Shown here piece after piece: positions 1-10,774 of a stretch of DNA of 64,000 nucleotides. The stretch's first letter is position 1. Each line of letters begins with the position of its first letter. The stretch is from Cocos nucifera. Taxonomy: Eukaryota > Streptophyta > Magnoliopsida > Arecales > Arecaceae. The notes under the pieces are model-generated. The model had not been told where the DNA came from. It searched no databases and saw only the letters and a list, made by a program, of their open reading frames with translations. The stretch covers positions 2,259,161 through 2,323,160 of the forward strand of contig QRFJ01000022.1 of NCBI GenBank assembly GCA_006176705.1. Direction: 5' to 3'. The position numbers and the translations under genes were made by a program.

Positions 1-2
1 AG

Positions 3-1205
3 GACCACGTTCGAGACCCAGGTCGGATAGTTGACCTCCCGGATGAGTCCAGCTTCAAGGAGCTTATCCACTTCTTCGGCTACCGCCTTCTGTCTTTCTG
101 GGGCTTGGCGGCGTAATTTTTCTCTGACGGGTCGGTGCCTTGGGTCGATGGCCAGCCGATGTTCTATGACATCGGCGTCGATCCCTGGTACATCCGCTGG
201 GGCCCAGGCGAAGACGTCTGCATTCCTTCTGAGGAAAGCGACGAGCTGTCCCTTGACCTTGGCCGCTAAGTTGGAGCCGATCCGCACCTCATGCCCCGGG
301 TCTCCATCGCGTAAGGACACAGGGACGAGGTCTTCCGCAGGTTCGCCCCGTTCTTCAGTGAGGTCGTCGCGGACGTCCAGTCCATCAACAAGGCAAGGGT
401 CGGGCCGGTCTCCCTCGCGCAGGGCGATTGAGTAGCAGTACTTTGCCAGGGCTTGGTCTCCTCTGACTTCGCCGACTCCATGGCTCGTCGGGAATTTCAT
501 CTTTAAGTAGTAGGTTGACACTACCGCCCGTAGCGCGTTAAGGCCTGGTCGCCCAAGGATTGCATTATAGGCGGACGGGGTCCTCACGACAAAAAAGTCG
601 ATCCGCGCCTTGGCCGATTTTGGGGATTGGCCCGCCGTCACCGCCAAAGTCACCATGCCTTCGACCGGAACGGCGTGTCCGGCAAATCCCACCAGGGGGG
701 AATTTACAGGTCCTAAGCGGGTGTCAGGTAGGGACATTTTTAAGAAGGCATCGTAAAACAATATGTCCGCCGAACTTCCATTATCCACCAAAACGCGGCG
801 TACATCATAATCAGCGACGTTTAAAGAGATTACAACCGCGTCGTTATGCGGAAATCTGATCCCCTGGGCGTCTGCCTCGGTGAAGGTCACGGGCTCCGAG
901 GTCCTCTGCCTCTTTGCCGATCCCTCGGATTCGTCGGTCTTTCCCTGCTGCGGTCCTCCCGAGATGGTGTTAATGACGCCAAGAGACGGCCGGTCCTCCT
1001 GCCGATCTTCCCCATTCGGCGGCAACATTCTCGGCCGATCTTCCTGCTCTTTAGATCGTCTTCGCAGGAATCGGCCAAGCCTGCCCCGCCGGACCAGCTC
1101 CTCGATTTCGTCCTGGAGCTGGATGCACTCCTCGGTATCGTGACCGTGGTCACGGTGGTAAAGGCAGAACTTGTTGGGGTTGCGTTTTCTGGGATGGGAA
1201 CGCAT
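3..1205 (-). CDS. gypsy pol, N-terminal part: protease and start of reverse transcriptase (partial)
   Basis: This frame is open without a stop from 1205 to the window edge. It encodes the end of gag (HRDHGHDTEE motif near 1150), then an aspartic protease with VDNGSSAD near 790-770, the usual gypsy DTG/DSG being D-N-G as in many Tat-type elements. A connector follows (AYNAILGRPGLNALRA near 570-530), and then the RT entry segment ending in EVNYPTWVSNVVL at the edge. The encoded polyprotein would process Gag-Pol and begin cDNA synthesis in virus-like particles. It lies in a different frame from gag upstream, so expression needs a frameshift or the copy is damaged (see the gag entry). I see no stop codons. 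The catalytic RT motif YVDD lies outside the window. Confidence 0.88.
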   Translation of the reverse strand, partial: MRSHPRKRNPNKFCLYHRDHGHDTEECIQLQDEIEELVRRGRLGRFLRRRSKEQEDRPRMLPPNGEDRQEDRPSLGVINTISGGPQQGKTDESEGSAKRQRTSEPVTFTEADAQGIRFPHNDAVVISLNVADYDVRRVLVDNGSSADILFYDAFLKMSLPDTRLGPVNSPLVGFAGHAVPVEGMVTLAVTAGQSPKSAKARIDFFVVRTPSAYNAILGRPGLNALRAVVSTYYLKMKFPTSHGVGEVRGDQALAKYCYSIALREGDRPDPCLVDGLDVRDDLTEERGEPAEDLVPVSLRDGDPGHEVRIGSNLAAKVKGQLVAFLRRNADVFAWAPADVPGIDADVIEHRLAIDPRHRPVREKLRRQAPERQKAVAEEVDKLLEAGLIREVNYPTWVSNVV

Positions 1206-2602
1206 CCTCTCCGGCTCCGGAAGTCGTCCCTTGATCTCCAGCAGCACTTGAGCCTTCGGGGCGTTGAGGGGGGCGTAGCTGTGAAAACGCCGTCGGAGGG
1301 GAGAACCTTGGCGCGGGGAGGGACCTCGTCGCGAGGGAGAACCTCGGCGCCGGGGGGAACTTCGGCGTCGGGGGGGACTTCGGTGCCGAGGAGAACTTCG
1401 GCGCGCGCCCTTCCGTCGGTGGCTTCCCGCCCCCGAGCCTGAGGTGGAGTCCGGGCACGCCCGCGACCAGGGGGAGTTCGGGAACGCGGCCAGGCTTCGG
1501 TGCGCTTTCTTTCCTCGGCAGGCCTTCCCGCTCTGCCTACTCGTCGCTTGTCGCGAGCTTCACTATCCTTGGCCTCGAAAGCCTCTTCTGCCCGGGCATA
1601 GCTTTCGGCCCGAGCTAGCATGTCAGCGAAGTCCCTGGGATATTTCTTCTCCAGGGAAAACAGCAGGTCGTTCTTCTGAAGGCCGCCCTTGAGGGCGGCC
1701 ATAGCAACTGATTGGTCCAGGTTCCGGACTTCCAGCGCGGCAGCGTTGAACCGGGTGACGTAAGCCCGGATGGGTTCCCCCTCTTTTTGCCTGATGGCCA
1801 ACAAGGAATCCGAGCCTCTGCGCGGCCGTTTGCTGCTGACGAAGTGGGCCGCGAATTGTTGACTCATTTGGTCAAACGACAGGATGGTGCCCGGCTTAAG
1901 CGCCGAGTACCAATTCCTAGCCGCTCCCTTGAGGGTAGAAGGGAAAGCCCGACACAAAATGGCATCAGGCGCGCCATGGAGTAACATCGTCGTCCTGAAG
2001 GCCTCCAAATGGTCGACCGGGTCAGTGGTCCCATCGTAGCTTTCAAAATGCGGGAGCTTGAAGTTCGGTGGTACCTGTTCCTGCATAATTTTCTGTGAGA
2101 AGGGAGGATCAGTGCAAATATCGTTACCGCGGGAGGAAGGAGTATGACGAAGTTCTTCTATGCGCCGTCCCATCTCCATGAGCCTTTGGTCCAGGAAATC
2201 TTCGCGATCCTTAATCCCCAAGGTCTTCTCGCGGAAGGGGTGCGAAGCTTCTCCCTGGGTTGAGCCGCGGTCCGAGCAGGGGCTCTTTGCCGGCTGCCCT
2301 TCTCTCCCGAGGGCCGGAGGTTGGGTAGCCCACATCGGTCGCTCCTGGACTGGATTCCCGGGCTCCGGGGAACCCCGCGCCGGTCGAGTGGGCGCTGGAC
2401 CTCGCGAATGCGTGGCTTGCACTGCCTGCACCGCCTCCGTAAGATCGCGGACCTGCTGGGCAAGCAGGTCGAACCGCTCCGCATCTACCGCGAGTACGGA
2501 GCGGGCCCGCGTCGCCGGGGCCGGAGTGGGAGCGGACGGACCCGAACGGGATCGGGCCGCGGAGGCTGCCGACCTCCGGGTCGAGGTTCTTCTGGGAGGC
2601 AT
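1206..2602 (-). CDS. gypsy gag polyprotein (E0)
   Basis: Gag is the structural capsid and nucleic-acid-binding protein of the element. I start it at the ATG at 2602 (MPPRRTSTRRS), because the same start motif follows the primer site in copy E1; the frame is open 90 bases further upstream but that part matches the leader. The first third is Ala/Pro/Arg-rich. The Retrotrans_gag core follows, with WYSALKPGTILSFDQM and a YVTRFN motif, then an acidic-basic linker. After the core lies a run of imperfect 15- to 18-base repeats (about 1300-1440) coding Pro/Val-rich peptides. Upstream of the repeats gag uses one frame; downstream the family-typical sequence (LRRRFHSYAPLNAP) continues in the pol frame. 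The shift therefore lies inside the repeat tract, either as an indel or as a programmed shift. Confidence 0.85.
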
Positions 2603-2733
2603 TTTTCTTTTCAGAAAAGGAATACTGAAGAGGGAGGAGAGAGATCCGGAGCAGGGGAGGGAAATCGTCGCCGAGCACTCCTTTAAGAACAAGGGAACCT
2701 CGAAGGTTCAGGCCCTTCCTTCTAGCGCCAATC

Positions 2734-4103
2734 TGTTGGTGCAGAAATCCGTCGCCGCCGGGGGTCGCCGCAATCGAGGCCGCTGGGCGCCGCCGGGGAC
2801 CTGCAAAACGAAGTCCCGTCCGGAACCGGTGGGGTGGTGGCTCCGGCAGGACCCTCCGACGGTCAAGTTAGTTTCTGACCAACAGTAATGGAGTGCTCGG
2901 AATGAGTTCCGGAGCTTAGAGATGTGGAGGAGAGCTTAGAGAGTCAAGAGTCCAGAGAGCTTCCCCTTAGTGTGTCGGGAGGGTCCTTGATATAGTGGAG
3001 CTTGATGGTGACAACTGCAGCCGCGTGCTGGCCGGGCCGCTCGAGAGGTTCGGTGGAGTCAGTCTCACTGGCGCCGCGTGCGGCGGATGGAGGGTGACAG
3101 CCATCGCCGCCTGACAGTGGGTCGCTATCGGTCGCTATCGCCCGCGGCGGACTGACTGATGGTGCGGCGGACTGACTGATGGTGATGGTTGCAGAGCTTG
3201 CCGAATGAAGGGATGAAGGCCTTCGTCGTGTGCCCATTTCGGAGGAGTTCGGGCTCCTGAAGAGGAAGATAGGAGGGAGTTCGGCTCCCATAGGCGTCTG
3301 GCGAGAGGTATGCAGCTAAGGCCCGTCCGCAGAAGAGTTCGGCTGCTGAGAAGCCGCGGCTCGGCCGTCTGGGATTCGGCCGGCTGTTGGACTTGGGCTG
3401 AGGCTTGGACACTTGAGAGTTCGGTCGGTAGGAGCTCGGTCGGCCGAAGTTTGATGAGGGCGACCGCTGAGGAGTTCGGCCCAGTGACGACTGCTGAGGA
3501 GTTCGGGCTCCTGAGTGACGATTGCTGAGGAGTTCGGGCTCCTGAGTGACGACCGCTTGGGGATTCTACTAAAGCCCGTCCGCTGAGGAGTTCGGCCGCT
3601 GAGAGGACTTCATTGAAGCTCGGCCGCTTGGAGTCGCGGTCCGAAGGAGTTCGGCCGTGGGAAGTCCGAAGGAGTTCGGCTGCACGGGCTCGCCTGGGGT
3701 CGGTCCGAAGGAGTTCGGCGGTCCGAAGGAGTTCGGCCGTGGGAAGTCCGAAGGAGTTCGGCTGCACGGGCTCGCCTGGGGTCGGTCCGAAGGAGTTCGG
3801 CCGTGGGGGGGTCCGAAGGAGTTCGGCCGTGGGAAGTCCGAAGGAGTTCGGCTGCATGGGCTCGCCTGGGGTCGGTCCGAAGGAGTTCGGCCGTGGGATC
3901 CGAAGGAGTTCGGTCAGGGTTCGCTGATTCGGCCTCTAGGCAGTTCGGCCCGGACCTTGGTGCAGGGGAGTTCGGCCTCTAGGCAGTTCGGCCGTGTTAG
4001 GGGCTCGGCCTGGCGCCTGGCACTGAAGCTCTTCAGCGGCTACTGGTTACATTGGGCTGAGCGTTGGGCCGGGCTTCGGCAGGAGCGGGATTTATCCCCA
4101 ACA
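2734..4103 (-). repeat. 5' LTR of gypsy E0 (1370 bp)
   Basis: Read on the minus strand the LTR begins TGTTGGGGATAAATCC at 4103 and ends CTGCACCAACA at 2734, with TG...CA termini and perfect six-base terminal inverted repeats. The U3 part holds dozens of GAGTTCGGC-type short motifs, including three tandem 82- to 90-bp units. A weak TATA-like sequence (ACTATATCAAG) lies near 2990, at the place where sister copies have CTATAAAAAGG. Immediately inside, at about 2731-2718 on the minus strand, is TTGGCGCTAGAAGG, the presumed primer-binding site; the tRNA is not identified. The outer flank (from 4104) is unrelated, AT-rich host sequence. Confidence 0.9.
3661..3908. repeat. Three tandem 82-90 bp units in the E0 LTR
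   Basis: Units begin with GAAGTCCGAAGGAGTTCGGC at 3661, 3743 and 3833. Each contains a GGGCTCGCCTGGGGTCGG core and ends with further AAGGAGTTCGGC motifs. Unit length differs (82 then 90 bases) because the number of the short GAGTTCGGC motifs varies. Open frames seen here on both strands are by-products of the repeats, not genes. Confidence 0.9.
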
Positions 4104-7100
4104 ATTTATCCTAAATCTAACCAAAAAAATTCAATATATTAGTGCCCGTAAAAATAAACCTCCATTAAAGGGATTATTGAAAACTTTACAAAAAATTATC
4201 ATTTTTTGATATTTTTAATATCATATAAAATTTGGTACACTCAATTATCGACTAGTAACTCGAACGATCCCAATCCTTAATCAGATTAACCATGCTCGAG
4301 ACTTTGTCTTATTATCCAAGTGTTGCATGTAATCCAAATAGTGGTTCTGGCTCTGCTTCACATCCTTAATGATTATACTATTAATATTAATTTTATTTAC
4401 AATTTAATTAATATTAAAATTAATATCTAATTTATATTTATATAGAAATTATTAATATAATTAATATCTAAGTTGTATTTATATCCATTCATTAGATGTA
4501 TATGTTTAGTAATTTATTTTTGTGCCCAATAGAACGGATATAAATATTATTTTTATTATTTATATATTATTCATATTCATGGATGTTGCGGCCAAATGTC
4601 TAAGATGTCCGATTTCATGTGAAATGACCTACAAGAGTGCGTTTTCACTAACTAAAATTATTTTTGATGAAAATCCTTCGATGCTTAAGTTAAAGAGGAG
4701 GAATTTGGTCCAATAAAAAAGTAGAATATAAAGTATGATAGAGTTTAGCCCAAAAATAACTTACTAATATTATCCGTTTACCTTCTTTTTATTGATAAAT
4801 TATTAGTAACGATTCGTAATGGTTAGGCATCGTGAATCTTGCTTATTCCGATATTATGTGATCATGGAATGAGTAGTTAATACCCATCATGAGCAGTTAT
4901 AGTCCACTATATAATTGTGAAATGATCGTTATGCACTTTTTGCACTAACAATTTTTGATATACTAATTATATATCGATAAATATTATACGGACTATACGT
5001 CGGTGATACTATCATACTAACAGACCGTCAATAGTTCTGATATTCGAATTGATAAACGATTATATGATTGTTAAAGTCATCATATCCATTGAAGAAGTTA
5101 ATTAAAAGTCATAGACTGTCTATAAATTAACTGATTAACAATTAGTTAGTTATTTTCTTTTGCCGACGATGAGTTGGATGCTGGAATTAATTTGCTATCG
5201 ATCATTTATTTCTTGGCGCCGATAATAGTTCAATATAAGATGATAATCGATTATCTGATTAATATTCATCTTAACATCTATTTTTGAATTATAGTCGAAA
5301 AGATTTATCATCAATCAAAAAATTATTATCACCATTATATCATTAATTTTTTAAATTATAAATTAAAATATCAATGCTGAATTAAAAAAAATAAAATTAA
5401 TAGCCTCAATAGTGAAAATGATAAATATGCAATCCCTTTTCAGCCTTTATGTTGGAAGGACTGCGGCATCATTTTGTCTCTTCGGAGGATATCCGGTAAA
5501 ACTAGGACGGTAGCATCATTTTGATAGCAGATTAAATTGTTAATATTTTAACATCGTCAAGAAGCTATTATATATATAATATATAATATATATTTATATC
5601 GTATCATTTCTCACGAGTGAGGATGGTTTAGCCCCTCGTGAGCCCAATGGGGCAATAAACGCGGAATGGTTGCTGTTGATGATTATGAGTTGAGACCGCC
5701 GGATAGCTTAAACCCAACTCCTCATCTCATCATGCAAACCCCATCCAACCCCGTGATACATCACCCCACCGCCCGGGAACGGACGTGCCAACCGACGTCA
5801 CCTGTTCTACGAGGACCACCGAATGACGTGGGCGCACCGCTCCATCGTAATGCGGGTTGGGAGGCCCAATCGAGCATGGCGGAAAACCTACTCGGGCTAC
5901 CGATTTGACGGCCCTGATGGAGACGTGGCCGGATTTCCAGCCAGATTCTCAGCCTCACAGTCGTACAAGTTAAGTTTCCAAAATAGAAATGGGTCCTCCG
6001 ATCAGAAGGCTGAAAGGAGAGTTATTAATTTTCGTTTCCATTATAAAGTTCTAATTTTTTTTAACCAAACATGTCTTTAGTCCTATGTAGTTGCCCAAAC
6101 TAGCACTCAAAAGTAGATTGAAACAAGCCTTGGAGGGTGCAATTGAGAATTACACCATGTGAGAAATGAGCAAAATGTGAGTGCAATTGCGTTTCGGTCT
6201 GGGTCAGGCTGCCATCTGCCCTGCTCAAACCACATTTCTTAGTTCAACATCAATCTGAGGCAAGCTTGAGCTATGAAATGTGTAACAGATTTGGCCCGGT
6301 TTATTTTTGGAACCAATAAAACAACAACCACCTCTGCCTGACCGTGGGACACATCCAGGGGCATCAGAAAATGCTGATATTCTATCTTTACATGTGATAT
6401 ATCAAGCAAATGATGTATATGGCTTCGCTTATATCCTAAACCTTTTTTTTTTTTTTTTTGAAGAAAAAGGGAGGTAACAGAGAGTTACCTCCTAATTTAT
6501 TTTATAATAAAAAATTAATGTATATTACATAATATATATAAATAGGTACAAGTAAAAGAAAAGATTAGATTCTATAATTTAAGACAAAGAAAAGATTAGA
6601 TTCCGGAAGGTGATGCCAAACTTTCAAGTTATTTTCAAAAATTTAGATTTAATCTTAGATGAACAAGAATTGCTCCATTCTAAACAATTTAGATCGTAGA
6701 TTTTCCTAGTTTACGGGACAAACGCGTCAACGAGTGCTCCAAGTGCTCTTTCAAGGACCTATTCCAAGCAGCTTCTATGATTGCACCAGCGTTTGTTTCC
6801 CACCACGTCCTGATTCCAAATCATTAATTTCCCTGGGCCATTTCGTAGCCCACGGTTAATAGTACGCTTGAGTGCACAACCAAGATTCATTGAGAAAAAA
6901 GCTCAACTAAAATCCTTTGACAGATAAAGTCGACAGAGTGTGGTCTTTCCAGAGCACGCTAGCTAGCAAATATTTTGGCATTTTCTAGATCGTGGTAACA
7001 CGGGTAACTCTATCAACCTAAGAAAGAATGAATTATTGCTTTCACCATCAACGGTAAAGAATGCAATATACTTGGTGAATGAATGTAATGCACTTGATGC

Positions 7101-7229
7101 AAACTAATGAAGTATAACTGTTTATGTCTGCTGATGGTCTTCAATGTCACAGATACGCAACATCTTCAACTCACTCGTAAAACCCAGATTTCAAATGGAA
7201 GACAAACCGATAAGGAGAACCGTTTCATT
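4104..7229. other. No gene recognised (AT-rich spacer)
   Basis: Mostly AT-rich non-coding DNA. Three things stand out. A GC-richer island lies at about 5620-6010, carrying short overlapping open frames without a recognisable domain. A polypyrimidine/T run lies at about 6443-6459. Directly after it, at 6470-6492, is a perfect 9-bp inverted repeat (GGAGGTAAC, 5-base loop, GTTACCTCC). I find no convincing exon structure, tRNA or transposon termini. Confidence 0.5.
6470..6492. repeat. Short perfect inverted repeat after a T run
   Basis: The arms GGAGGTAAC and GTTACCTCC are separated by AGAGA, directly downstream of a run of about 17 T. It could be the end of a degenerate transposon or a chance hairpin; nothing else supports a function. 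Confidence 0.5.
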
Positions 7230-7801
7230 TCAAGGGATGATCAGCTTCTTTCCGGCATAGATGGTGTCCCCTGTGATCCCGTTCGCCTCTTTGATTGCTT
7301 CGATTGATACCTAGAGAAGCCCACCATGTTCCATAACATAAATTTGCCGCAAATAGAAATGTAAATTCCGGGAGAAAGAGAGAAATAAAGAACCTACTCC
7401 ATATTTTCTAGAAAGGCCCCAAAGAGTGTCACCCTCTATGATCTCTACGGTCCGAGCAGAGGATTGTCCCGATCCTAGTGTTGATTCTTTTTCGTCCGCG
7501 GGCTTCTGTGAAGAGAAAGGAGATAGCTGGCACACAGTCATAGAACCATTGGAATAATTTTTAAATAGCTTTTCTTTGTTGTTTCCAGAAGATGCATTAC
7601 CATCGAGAAGGTTGGCGAAATAGATGGAGGTGATGGCTTCGGCTTTCGGGGCTGGAAAAATTTGGGGTCGAGTGCTTTCATGATGCCCATGGCATTCCCG
7701 AAGAAGACGGCGAACCATGATGTCATCTGGGCGGCCGACTTCTTTTCTCTGCCTTCCCCGCCGCTGTCACTGCCGGAGGAGGGCAGTGGAGGCGGGGGCA
7801 T
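7230..7801 (-). CDS. LysM-domain protein, two exons, one apparent frameshift
   Basis: On the minus strand, exon 1 runs 7801-7398 and exon 2 runs 7310-7230, separated by an 87-base intron with GT (7397-7396) and AG (7312-7311). The C-terminal LysM domain straddles the junction: EIIEGDTLWGLSRKYG in exon 1 joins VSIEAIKEANGITGDT and YAGKKLIIP-stop in exon 2. The GDTLW core and the IYAGKKLIIP ending are classic LysM features; LysM folds bind N-acetylglucosamine polymers, but small plant LysM-only proteins are mostly uncharacterised. The N-terminus (MPPPPLPSS..., MTSWFAVFFGNAMG) carries no confident signal peptide. The first 50 or so codons lie in one frame and the remainder (NLLDGNASSGNNKEK onward) in another, with the switch near 7625. 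One missing base would explain it and would give 161 aa. It is a recent pseudogene, a sequencing error, or has another splice form. Confidence 0.72.
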
Positions 7802-8130
7802 TTCTTGGGTTCCACCCTCCCTGCTGCTTTGCTTGGACCGGAGGGTGTTTTTTATTCCGTCCGCCTCTTTTTGGCAACAGTCGGGGGGGCGGATCTTTCA
7901 CTGTATAATTTGTCGCTCTGCGTGTCAAGCCCTTGCTACTTCATCTGCTTTTGGTTAAAGACCAGGTACCGCGTGTCACTCGTTTCGCTTCTCCCTCTCT
8001 GTTTTTGTTCTCTAAAGCGAACTGCCAATTGGAGAAATCGCAAATCAGTATAAGTGGTCTCACTGGTCATGTTCCGAATCCAAATATATGTATGCATTTC
8101 TAGCTCAAAATATATATATATATTTATTTT

Positions 8131-8820
8131 TATTGGAGATAAACTCCGCTTTCATCGAAATCCAGATGCTCAGCCAATAATGCAATCGATAGTCATGAAA
8201 AAGCTTCAGCGGACGAGTCTTAGTCGAGCTCCTCCAGCGGCCGAGCTCCTTGCGGACTCCTCCAGCGGTCGAGCTTCTACGAAAGCCGAGCTCCTTATGA
8301 ACTCCTTCGTGGTCGGATTTCTATGGAAGCCAGACTCCTTGTAGACTCCTCCAACAGTTGAACTCTTCAGTGGTCAAACTTCTACGGAAGCCGAACTTCT
8401 TATAAACTGTCGACGGATTCCTGCAGGTGATCCCACTACTAAACGGTTACACGACAATAACGATCGGCATTTATCAAATCAATAACGGTCGGCATTTATC
8501 AAGTCAATAACGATCGACATTGATCAGGATAATTACGACAATCATTAATCAAAGCAGTTACAACAAGCTCCACCTATAAAAAAGATCCTCCAGATACGCT
8601 TAGGTCAGGTTCTAAAACTCTTCTCTCCTTTTTGAAACTCTGTCGAACTCCACACTGAGCACTCCATTTTTGTTGGCCAGAACTAACTTGAGCGTCGGAG
8701 GATCCTGCTGGAGCCACCCCCACCGGCTCCGGATGGGACGTTGTTTTGCAGGTCATCGGCGGCGACCTCATCCTCCTCCACTCCAGTTCAATCCAGCGTA
8801 AACCAATTTCTGCACCAACA
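8131..8820 (+). repeat. 5' LTR of gypsy E1 (690 bp)
   Basis: It begins TATTGGAGATAAACTCCGC (the family consensus start is TGTTGGGGATAAAC; one G to A change) and ends CTGCACCAACA at 8820. The U3 region has repeated CTCCTCCAGCGGTCGAGCT-like motifs. A TATA-like CTATAAAAAAG lies near 8572. The start follows a TA microsatellite at 8109-8122. Confidence 0.85.
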
Positions 8821-8944
8821 GATTTGGTGCTAGAGGAATGGCCCCTCTGTTCTTGAGGTTTCCTCGATTTTAAAGGAGTGCTCAACGACGATCTCTCTCC
8901 AGAGATCTCCTTCCTTCCTCTCCAGAGTTCTTTTCTAAGAGAAG

Positions 8945-9130
8945 ATGCCTCCCAGGAGAGCTTCGATCCGACGATCAACGGCCTCCATGGTCCGATCTCG
9001 CTCAAATCCATCTGCTCCCACTCCAGCCCCGGCAATCCAGGTTCCATCTGTAGCTGTGGTGGATGCGGAGCAATTCAACCTGCTCGTCCAGCAGGTTTGT
9101 GGTCTCATGGAGGCGATGCAAGCGGTGTAG
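8945..9130 (+). pseudogene. gag remnant of E1 (first ~60 codons)
   Basis: The ATG at 8945 opens MPPRRASIRRSTAS, matching the gag start of E0, and continues through an Ala/Pro-rich stretch to FNLLVQQVCGLMEAMQAV. It then meets a stop at about 9128. The conserved Retrotrans_gag core that should follow is absent, because the sequence jumps into integrase about 75 bases later. It is a deletion scar, not a functional protein. Confidence 0.85.
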
Positions 9131-9205
9131 GCCATACACCAGTAGGCCCCGGCACCGGCTCAATCGATGCAGGATTTTTCAGAGCCTTGTGGTCCGGGCT
9201 AGGCC

Positions 9206-9740
9206 AATCGGATACTGCTGCAAGGCATCAAGACAAGGCTCGACAGTGTAAAGGGGGCCTGGGTGAACGAACTCTACCACGTCCTCTGGGCATACCGAAC
9301 TATACAAAGGGTGCTGACTGGGGAAACACCTTTCGCCTTGGCCTTCAGCACGGAGGCAGTTATCCCGATCGAACTTAAGCTCCCATCTGCATAAGTTGTG
9401 GGCTTCAACAAGCAGCTCAACCTCTAGGACCTCAGAGTTAATCTCGATCGACTGAAAGAAAAAAGGAAGGAAGCCCGCATCCGAATGGCAGCCTACAAAC
9501 GGAAGGTGGCCCAGTACTACAACTTCAGAGTTAGAGGTAAGACGTTCAGAGTGGGGGACCCAGTGCTTCGGCGAGCCACCGTCTCATAGCCTCAGAGCCA
9601 AGGGAAGCTCACCCCAAATTGAGAAGGTCCGTATGAAGTGGTGGAGGTCGTCCAGTTCAAAACTTATCGTCTGAAGGAGCTTGGAGGAATAATGCTTTTC
9701 CGACCTTGGAACTCAGAAAATCTGAGGATGTATTACTAGT
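9206..9740 (+). pseudogene. Integrase C-terminal remnant of E1
   Basis: The frame reads NRILLQGIKTRLD, then WVNELYHVLWAYRT and TGETPFALAFSTEAVIPIEL, the end of the integrase core. It continues through RMAAYKRKVAQYYNFRV and LRRATVS to GPYEVVEVV (GPY/F-type module), ending near 9740 after FRPWNSENLRMYY. Stops interrupt it near 9388 and further on. The sequence is colinear with the integrase end in E3 (49003-49390), which confirms the identity. Nothing here can be catalytic: the D,D-35-E core is missing. Confidence 0.85.
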
Positions 9741-9839
9741 AAATTGCTTTTAATAAGACTCCTTCGTTTAGTATTATTATTTTTTGGTGCAAGAATTACA
9801 TGATGACAGGAGAGAAACGAGCGAAAGTGGTCCATTAGG

Positions 9840-10565
9840 AATAGGAGGAGAACCTCATCCTAACGCGAGCAAAGTCGAAGGCCTCGTTCCCTTTAGATGA
9901 GATGGGGGAGAGGCCCTGACAACGGTCCTTACGTGCCCCCACAGCCCGTTAGGAACAGAAGGAGAACCTCATCCTAATAAGAGCAATGTCGAAGGCCTCG
10001 TTCACTTTAGACGAGATGGGAGGAGAGGCCCTGACAATGGCCCTTACGTGCCCCCACAGTCCGTTAGGAATAGAAGGAGAACCTCGTCCTAACGTGAGCA
10101 ATGTCGAAGGCCTCGTTCCCTTTAGACGAGATGGAGGGAGAGGTCCTGATAATGGTCCTTATGTGCCCCCACAGTCCGTTAGAAATAGGAAGAGAACCTC
10201 GTCTTAACGCGAGCAATGTCGAAGGCCTCGTTCACTTTAGACGAGATGGAAGGAGAGGCCCTGACAATGGCCCTTACGTGCCCCCATATTCCATTAGAAA
10301 TAGGAGGAGAACCTCGTCCTAACGTGAGCAATGTCGAAGATCTTGTTCACTTTAGACGAGATGGAAGGAGAGGTCCTGACAACGGCCCTTACGTGCCTCC
10401 ACAGTCCATTAGGAACAGGAGGAGAACCTCGTCTTAATGCAAGCAAAGTCGAAGGCCTCGTTCACCATAGATGAGATGGAGGGAGAGGCCCTGACAACGG
10501 TCCTTATGTGCCCCCACAGCCCGTTAGAAAAAGGAGGAGAACCTCGTCCTAATGCGAGCAAAGTC
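9840..10565 (+). repeat. 115-bp tandem array in the 3' region of E1 (about 6 units)
   Basis: The unit contains GTCGAAGGCCTCGTTCACTT, GAGATGGGAGGAGAGGCCCTG, CTTACGTGCCCCCACAG and TTAGGAATAGAAGGAGAACC. Equivalent positions recur at 9986, 10101 and 10216, exactly 115 bases apart, with further units on both sides. The three overlapping 73-codon frames that begin MSKASF arise only because 115 is not a multiple of three. The same array occurs in E2 (18960-19475) and, reversed, in E3 (47925-48860). Confidence 0.93.
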
Positions 10566-10774
10566 TAAGTCCGAGCTCCAAAGTCTACAGGAGATAGGAT
10601 CTCCATCAACTTCGGCCGCAAGATGAGATCTCCCTCGAGGTAACCTCTGGGGCAGGAGATATGATCCCCCGAACTTCAACTTTAATGGGTGCGGAGCCCG
10701 AAAAAGAACTTTGGTAGTCGCCTATTTTAGTACTCCATTCCTTCGAATTTCAAACTCGAGAGTGGAAGAACTAT

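Larger units (their letters stand above)
1..4103 (-). mobile_element. Ty3/gypsy element E0 (5' part, Tat-like), cut by window start
   Basis: This is the 5' portion of an LTR retrotransposon on the minus strand. In transcription order it has a 5' LTR (4103 to 2734), a primer-binding-site-like stretch, gag (from 2602), protease, the linker, and the first residues of reverse transcriptase, where the window ends. It is GC-rich and keeps long open frames, unlike the other gypsy copies here, which suggests it is the youngest. The family is recognised from the Retrotrans_gag core, the protease motif VDNGSSAD and LTR ends identical in style to the other three gypsy copies. Because the far end lies outside the window, target-site duplication and coding completeness cannot be judged. 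Assignment to the Tat lineage rests on a related copy (E3) carrying an antisense ORF. Confidence 0.93.

Noticed and set aside
2160..2888. 242-codon plus-strand frame over the gag start
   Set aside because: It is the complement of a GC-rich, well-supported gag frame on the minus strand.
3125..4142. Several open frames of 70-240 codons on both strands, full of EFG/ELLRT repeats
   Set aside because: They lie entirely inside the LTR of E0 and arise from GAGTTCGGC repeats; they have no domain and no relation to codon bias.
5666..6080. GC-rich island with overlapping frames on both strands
   Set aside because: No domain, no splice-supported extension, and no consistent frame; left as unassigned.
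9986..10437. Three overlapping 73-codon frames beginning MSKASF, looking like a tandem gene family
   Set aside because: They are exactly 115 bases apart in a non-coding tandem array whose period is not a multiple of three.
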